Positions 57,874-64,000 of a DNA stretch of 64,000 nt are shown here, one piece after another. The translations under genes were made by a program, and so were the position numbers. Under the pieces are notes generated by a model. It made no database searches, was not told where the DNA came from, and saw only the letters and a list, made by a program, of their open reading frames with translations. The stretch covers positions 1-64,000 of the forward strand of contig JAIWNI010000033.1 in assembly GCA_025331435.1 (NCBI GenBank), written 5' to 3'. The DNA is from Choanephora cucurbitarum (taxonomy: Eukaryota; Mucoromycota; Mucoromycetes; Mucorales; Choanephoraceae). How positions within the stretch are numbered: position 1 is the stretch's first letter; every line of letters starts with the position of its first letter.

Positions 57874-60285
57874 AAAAAACAAATAGAAAAAGATCGATTT
57901 GCAGTGATTTGCCTTCATAATCCAAGGTCTTGATAGAATACTCAACCATTTCATGTGGCCTATTGCCATTCAGCTTTTTCATTAAACACATAAGGTGTTT
58001 ACTCCATGATGACATTCTGTTTCTAAACTTGGTAAAATGGGCATTTGTTTTTCCTCCCTTAAGAAAAAAAAAGAAAGCCAGCATAGCAAAGTATGATGAG
58101 CGAAATGATGTTAGGTTAGTTTATAATGAAAGGATTTTTATGCTTAAAGATGAACGGGTACTTTTAAACTTTTTTTGTCGTGTGAATGCCCGATCATTTT
58201 TATCTACATTTCCAACTGAAGATTTTCGTGTTGTTGGTTATACTGCATTTCTTGAGACATATATATAATGCGAACTTTCTTTTTGATAATTTTCGGATCA
58301 TGTGTGTGCATGTGTGTTTTGTACATTCAGAGTATGTCATGACAGCATCAAACATAGATACATTTTTATTATTGGCATTGATTTAGGATTCACTCTTCTC
58401 TAGAATCTATACAATGTGGATATATATTTAGCATTGCTGTCTCCAATTTTATTTACATCAAACAATGCTAGCCAAACTAGTTTTTTGAATCACCTAAAAT
58501 ATGCTCCTACATGACAGGTAGCATTGTCTTCGTGTAGTGTACAGTCAATGTTAGCCTTCTCAGATCCTTTCTCAACTCAAAGACAATAACAGTCAGCCAA
58601 ATAGAGAGAATATCAATTGATTCGTAATGAACTACCAAATGACTATTATCATTTGCACAGAAGCATATAGACATCATTAAAGAATCTAACCTAAGTCTTT
58701 GTGAATTCTTAATACATCTCCACTCGTATCTGCCTTCATCTTTTCTAACAACTCAGGTGCCTAAACTAGCACTGCCAGATCCTGAAAGTGATGTCAAGCA
58801 CAGAATGACTCAGTGGGTTGATGACAGACAATTTGTCTTCTTGCGTTTAAGTTGGTTTGGGCAATAGGCCCCTTTATCTCTCATTTGAAGCTTTGAGAAC
58901 AGTAGTCCATGCCTTCTTTTTTTCTTTTATGAGCTGTTTGTACAGTTGTTTCAGTTAACTCGAGATCTCTCGCAATCTGAACAAGGTTGCTTTAACACAT
59001 AAAAAAGCTTGCTAACCTGCCATCATCATAAACACAAAGTTACTTTTTTAGCTTCTTTGACAAGCGGAACAATAGATAGTATACTTGTTTTAGTATGCTC
59101 AGCAAAGAAAAGGTATTAGAAACACTAATAGAATAATCATGGGTTACGTGATCAGACTGTATTAGAATAAAATTTGCATTTCCTTGCTCTCCCCCGAAAA
59201 CAACTTTCTCTCTATTTTCTGCAAAGCATTCTTGTCCCACTGTTTACCTGTCCCCCAAATAGAAGAATGATTGTGTTGCTAAGATATCCCGTGCACTGCA
59301 TTTGATATGTTGTTTACCATGAAGCAGTAATTTCTATACAGTTTCCACAAGTCTCTTCTCGCTTCTTCCCTTATTATCAACATATTTCCTCCCTCTTCTC
59401 CCTCCTCCTCTCTCTCTCTCTCTCTTTCCCTCTTTCTCTCTTTCCCTCTTTCTCTCTTTTGCTATTTATTCAATACCTGATTAAGTTTTGTTGTCTCTCC
59501 TGTCCCTGTATACGTAATGACTTTATTATGTTTCTCTTTTGTGTATTGTTTTCTAATTTTTTTCCGCCCAAAATGCATAACAAAGGTGGCTGTTCCAAAT
59601 AAGGCTTAATTGAAAATGGCATCTCTGCTTTCAAACAACATAAACATTGTATTTCGAAAACATAAGCAGAATGATAGCTGGAAAGCGAAATAGAGAGGAA
59701 GTAAAAGAGAGAAAGAGAGAGAGACGTACTCCTTTCTACTCTTGGTGAATAGAGAAAATAAACCAAGCTTGGGTGAAAATACAATTTCTTGTATCTAGTC
59801 AACAGCTTTCTTATTTTCTTTTTTCTCTCTCTTTATTTTTTCTTTCTCTCTCTCAAATTAAATGTAACAAAAAAAAAGGATTCAGTGAAGATGTATTATA
59901 ACAACAACAAAAAAGGAACCCTTTTGTTCTGCTTTCTTTCACCTACATTGTACTGTTATCATACCTTTTTTTCTATCAACTTATTCTTCTCTCCTTAACT
60001 TTCTTAAAAAAAAAGTCTGTGCGGCTGCATAAAATAATAATGAAAAATAATAATAATAAAAAGAGTTCCGATCAATTCATTCCTTGATATTCACCGTAAA
60101 AAAAAAGGCACTTGATGTGTTGCATTTCTTATTACTTTGGTGCCTTTTTTGTTGTTGTTTCTAATGCTTGGAAAATCCAAACAAAATAAAGGGAAATAGC
60201 GAGTTTCTTTCTCTTTCTTTCTTTTTCATTTTTTTCTTTTCTCTCTCTCTTTTTTTTTAAAAAAAAATAGTTGCCTTCATTCCTA
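57874..60285. other. Gene-poor region with low-complexity tracts
   Basis: About 2.4 kb without a supportable gene. A 37-codon segment after an acceptor-like AG (58757-58867, +), containing VPKLALPDPESD and RMTQWVDDRQFVFLRL, looks coding but has no upstream exon that fits. CT-rich runs occur at 59392-59460 and 59805-59860, and the last 100 bp before 60286 are T/C-rich leader. Confidence 0.4.
59392..59460. repeat. CT-rich low-complexity repeat
   Basis: CTCCTCCT followed by (CT)n and imperfect CTTTCCCT units. Confidence 0.85.
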
Positions 60286-61533
60286 ATGAATACTACCATT
60301 CCACTTTACCATCATCCTTATTCAGGATATCGCTATGAAGAATCGTCCAGATTCTATTCACCTTCCTATACTCCCCCTGAAGAAGTATTTGATGACGAGG
60401 ATCAAATCCCTACGTTAGATGAATTTCGTGCTATTGTAGATGACTACCTGCATAAACTGAGTCCCAAAAAAAGAGACAAAGCACTAGTAGATCAACATCG
60501 CTACTGTCTCATTCAACAAGTCCTGAAAGATCCTCGCAATACCGCTATTTCCACCGCTCAATTTCGCTTTTGGGTCAAGAAAATGTTTCAACTTCAACCT
60601 GGCACCACTGATCTTGTCTGTCATGACAACAAGCCAGTAGCCATGAAAGAACAAATCTATGATATTCTAGTCAAAGCACACCGAGAAGCTCATCATGGTG
60701 GTAGAGACAAAACATCGGCTCTGGTCAGGAGAAGGTTTTCCTGGATTCCAAAGGAGTTGGTCGCTCGTTTCGTGCGTCATTGTCCCTTTTGCATTACTCG
60801 TCGCAACAGTGGTCATAGCCCAACAACACCATCTAATACCATCAACAAAAATTCATCTCGATACTTGCGCCACGCCTATTCATTTGATTCAAACAGCAAT
60901 ATGCCTACCATGATCTGCACACCTTCCTCCATCAAAGAAGAGGCGGATCTTTCCTCTGGCCCCCCTTCCTCATCCGATAGCGGCTATGAGGTCACTTCCA
61001 ATTATGCCTCACTCTCTGCTACTTCCTCCCCTAAACGCTCCTCCTTTTTCCCTATGTATGAGCGTGAAGATTTCCTAAACTATGCTTCCACCACTCAGTT
61101 CGGTCTTCAGCCTTTTTCACAGCGAATTCAGACATTAGCGCAACCTTCTCCATCACTGTTCTATTCCTACAATAACCCATCATCGGACTATCCATTCTAT
61201 TCACATTCAACTGGTGACTATTACCCAAATGCATTAGGTATCACTCCTTGTCAGTCCTCGCCTAAAAAAGAAACGGCTTCACCTTCCACTGCCGCTGCCG
61301 CTGCCGTGGCTGTTGCCGCTGCTTCTAGTACAGCTGTGGCTGCTGCTGCACAAGCTGCGGCGGCGGCTGCATTGATGCGATCACCCCCTACTCCTCATCA
61401 AACAACAGATCCTACTACTGTTGTGGACTTGCTATCTCATCAACAAGATCGGTATCCTTCTAACCACTCCTATGTCTCTTTTCATCAGCCATTAAATTTA
61501 ACTGAGAATGGCTTTCAAACCGGAGGTCTTTAG
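60286..61533 (+). CDS. Regulatory protein with integrase-type HHCC (H2C2) zinc finger
   Basis: Single exon, 415 residues from the ATG at 60286. Residues about 125-170 carry an HHCC finger, AHREAHHGGRDKTSALVRRR then CPFCITRR, as in the N-terminal zinc-binding domain of Ty3/gypsy-type integrases and in the Spt10-like histone UAS-binding finger. No RNase H or DDE core is present. The rest is Ser/Pro/Tyr-rich with a long poly-Ala block (about 345-370), typical of a transcription regulator. It is probably a host gene, perhaps domesticated from a retroelement. The preceding 100 bp are T-rich leader. Target genes are unknown. Confidence 0.72.
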   Translation: MNTTIPLYHHPYSGYRYEESSRFYSPSYTPPEEVFDDEDQIPTLDEFRAIVDDYLHKLSPKKRDKALVDQHRYCLIQQVLKDPRNTAISTAQFRFWVKKMFQLQPGTTDLVCHDNKPVAMKEQIYDILVKAHREAHHGGRDKTSALVRRRFSWIPKELVARFVRHCPFCITRRNSGHSPTTPSNTINKNSSRYLRHAYSFDSNSNMPTMICTPSSIKEEADLSSGPPSSSDSGYEVTSNYASLSATSSPKRSSFFPMYEREDFLNYASTTQFGLQPFSQRIQTLAQPSPSLFYSYNNPSSDYPFYSHSTGDYYPNALGITPCQSSPKKETASPSTAAAAAVAVAAASSTAVAAAAQAAAAAALMRSPPTPHQTTDPTTVVDLLSHQQDRYPSNHSYVSFHQPLNLTENGFQTGGL

Positions 61534-61711
61534 ATTTAGTTTTTATTTTTTATTTTGCACTTATGGTTTTCAACTCCCTTCTTCCCCCTTTTTTCTCTTT
61601 TTGTCTTCTTTATACGCTTTTTTTTTCCGATAATGAACCTTGTTACTGTTAACTTAAACGTTATGCTTCTTTTTTTTTTCTTAAAAAACATTCATCTATT
61701 TTATATACTAT

Positions 61712-61771
61712 ACATACACATCTATATACACATACACACACCCATACACACCCATACACATACATACATAC
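61712..61771. repeat. (CA/TA)n low-complexity repeat
   Basis: Alternating ACACACATA/CCATACACA units in the 3' flank of the preceding gene. Confidence 0.8.
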
Positions 61772-61845
61772 ATTGATCTATACAAGCGTACCTTTCTCTT
61801 CTTCATTTTTTTAATCTAAGTATAAATAAAACAAACAAAGTTGAA

Positions 61846-63704
61846 TTAAATAGTGACTTCAAATGTACTGATACAATGAATTAACCAGACAGGATCCTTT
61901 ACAGGATATGCATCTAACCAAGCCGAAGTCTTCTTTCTCTTATAACCTTCAGGCACAACTACTACTAGAGTACTATCTTTGTCAGCTGTGGTAGTAGTAG
62001 TAGGTTTTCGGCTGATGATTTTAGCGCCACCTGTTCTGCAAAGAATCAACAAATCATTCTTATTATGCTTGCCGCTGAATTCGCCATTCAGATAAAAGGA
62101 GAGTTGCTCAAATAATGGTTTATGCTAAAGATAAAAGGGAAAAAAAAGTAAATAATCTGTATTGAATTAAAGTGAGTTGCATACCATATGTTCTCTTCCT
62201 TTGGCAGGTGCAAGTGTTACGCCAGAGAGATGATCTCCCTGTACTTGATAATGCTCTTCTGTTTGCCATTCATTTTCTTTTACACTATCCAATAACCCTA
62301 ATCATTCTATTTTAATTCCACCTGTTTCTTTTTTAAAAAACAAATACTTTACATCCTGGATCTACAATCCATTTGCCGGCTAAGATACCTTGTAGGTATT
62401 TCATCGTACGTTTACAGAGGCGCTGTTTGTTTACACTGGTTACTATGTGTGTAATTTCATGAAACTCTCTCATTTGATAATGAATAAAGATTCTTAGTTT
62501 TGACTTCTCTGCTTCCTTTTTGATTTTTTCTAGTGCTTTCTGTTTGAGAGAGAGAGGTCAATAAATGACTATGGACAGTCTCTTTTCTTTTTTCACTTAC
62601 TTCATCTTCTGGAGTAAGACCTGTATAAAGTATATGTGCTTCTTTATGGGTATTTATATTTGTCTGTTTTTGTTGCTGAGTTGCATGAACAGATTGGTTG
62701 TCTTTGTCTACAGCCATTGTGAGCTCATAAGTTGGATTGCTGGGTGGCTCTTCCACAGTCGAGGGTACGGTAGGTGTTACATGAGCCTTAAAGGCACGGC
62801 AAACACCACATGTCTGAACATAAGCTGCGTTTTTATAATGACATGAACTGCATTGCCATTGGTTCTTTGATGCCTATAGAAAAAGAAACTTGAGTTTGTT
62901 TCTTTGATTACTCTTTTCTCATCACTAAATATATACTTACACGACCATCATCAACCACAGAAGCTTCTGCTATTGTATTGGCTGCGGGTCTTTCCAACTC
63001 TTCCTCTTCGTCTTCGTCTTCTCTAATAGACTCTTGTGTTTGCTCAGCTGATGAGAGACCTAACGTAGCTCCTGGCACACTGGGATCTGAGTTAAGTGCC
63101 ATTGGGTCATCTTCGGACATTTGAGCTTTTAATCGCTTTTTGGAGATCACACTATCTGAAAATTCGCTTTCTAACTCATCGACTTCTTCTGAAGATTCTA
63201 ATACGTCTTCTTGAGAAAAGGATCTCTTTTTAGGTAGCTCGGTCGATTCAACTAAAGGCACTTCTTCCTGTCTACATGACTTGCGACTGACCATAGTGAA
63301 CTCAAGTGGTGTCAGGTTCTCTTCCATCAACTGTTGTTTTAGTTTTTCAACATAGATAACAAGGTTGCTTAAACGTTGATCTGGCTCAAGATCTTCGACG
63401 CTCATCGGCTTTTCACAGAGAGGACATGACTTTTTGGAGTCTACAAAAGGTTTGAGACAGCCACTTTGATATAATTACAAAGCATGAGTCTATTTACTTA
63501 TCATTCATTATTGTTGTCGATGACTTACAGGCAGAGAACATGATCACAAAAACGCAAAACGCGAGGTTGTGAAAGTGTTGTATTACTAAAGTAGCAACCT
63601 CATGAGTTTTTGAAGTAACGTTTCATTGTCGTTTTTCATTGTTACCACATGTCGCACTCTAATAGCGTTTCTAGTTTTAATATGTTTGTATCGTCTTTTT
63701 GCAT
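61846..63704 (-). CDS. BRCA1/BARD1-like RING - RanBP2 zinc finger - tandem BRCT protein
   Basis: Seven exons (63704-63646, 63585-63529, 63463-62941, 62873-62601, 62539-62353, 62297-62185, 62124-61846) join in phase to 496 residues. The RING finger has a full C3HC4 set: C17, C20, C33, H35, C38, C41, C52, C55 (CDMC...CDH...CPLC). An acidic Ser-rich linker precedes a RanBP2-type finger (WQCSSC...CGVC, about 219-238). The C-terminus is a BRCT pair: KRTMKYLQGILAGKWIVDPGW closely follows the BRCA1/BARD1 KWV signature, and the second ends DPVWLIHC. A ubiquitin ligase in DNA-damage response is expected. Which of BRCA1 or BARD1 it matches better is unresolved. Confidence 0.82.
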
Positions 63705-63765
63705 TTTGAAATGATGAAAATTTTAGAAGGAAAAAAAAAACTATCAAAGTCCTCTTCTTTTTAAT

Positions 63766-64000
63766 TTAATTTAAACAATCATGTTCTGGCTGTAAAAGGG
63801 CTGCTTTGGCATTGCCTGTTATCACAAGCTCTTCGATAGCTGTGTTTGTTTGACGATAGATGCGTTCAAGCGATGAATTAGGGTATTTACCAAGTGAAAC
63901 TATTGATAGTGTCAAGGTGAGATCATGGAAGGAGGAACTACATGCACATATGTCAAACACTTACCAAGAATAGCAGAATTCAATTCGGATGCTACTTGTT
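63766..64000 (-). CDS. Unrecognised gene, C-terminal part only
   Basis: Two exon pieces at the right edge: one from beyond 64000 to about 63963 (QVASELNSAIL) and one from about 63907 to the stop at 63766, joined over a GT-AG intron to give VSLGKYPNSSLERIYRQTNT and a short helical tail. The family is not recognised. The gene continues outside the window, so nothing can be said about its start. Confidence 0.5.

Noticed and set aside
57930..58268. 112-codon open frame downstream of PP4R2
   Set aside because: Low-complexity, F/K-rich composition, no domain, and a competing open frame on the other strand. Treated as chance.
60286..61533. Calling the HHCC-finger gene a retrotransposon integrase
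   Set aside because: No DDE core, reverse transcriptase, RNase H or LTR is present, and the rest of the protein is regulator-like.

Overview
The window looks like nuclear DNA of an early-diverging filamentous fungus, most likely Mucoromycota (Mucorales-like). The reasons are AT-rich DNA, many short GT-AG introns (about 50-75 nt), CT-rich 5' regions, and a gene set that mixes ordinary fungal housekeeping genes with genes missing from most yeasts: propionyl-CoA carboxylase alpha, an AP-4-like sigma adaptin and a BRCA1/BARD1-like protein. The species cannot be named from the sequence alone. Exon joins below were worked out by eye from splice sites, reading phase and family similarity.

Left part (1-27.9 kb): 3' end of a GH5 glycosidase; a BAG-family co-chaperone overlapping it tail to tail; exocyst EXO70; two unrecognised proteins; a pseudokinase tail to tail with the Mediator kinase CDK8/SSN3; CDK8 shares a 96-bp divergent promoter with propionyl-CoA carboxylase alpha; a GPI-anchored Cys-rich surface protein; a ROM2-type Rho1 GEF; and a 1,026-residue mitochondrial PPR protein. 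Three long stretches (6.7-9.4, 14.8-16.7 and 17.2-20.4 kb) hold no recognisable gene.

Accessory part (28-34 kb): a 215-bp pogo/Tigger-type MITE flanked by TA, then a 5'-truncated MULE/SWIM-type transposase fragment lying head to head with a broken Fanzor (eukaryotic TnpB-like, RNA-guided nuclease family) gene, then a 413-bp almost perfect palindrome just upstream of a cytochrome P450. The MULE-Fanzor pair is the most unusual object here.

Middle (34-49 kb): cytochrome P450, the CDP-alcohol phosphotransferase EPT1, a transcription factor with two pairs of C2H2 fingers, a Helitron with an uninterrupted 1,551-codon Rep/helicase, and an amino-acid permease.

Right part (50-64 kb): the six-exon AP-4-type sigma adaptin (first intron GC-AG), an NXPE/PC-esterase-like type II membrane protein whose GDS serine is Asp, the importin MTR10/transportin-3 divergent from PP4 regulatory subunit 2, a regulator with an integrase-type HHCC zinc finger, a RING / RanBP2-finger / tandem-BRCT protein, and the 3' end of an unrecognised gene. 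No tRNA, rRNA or CRISPR array was found.
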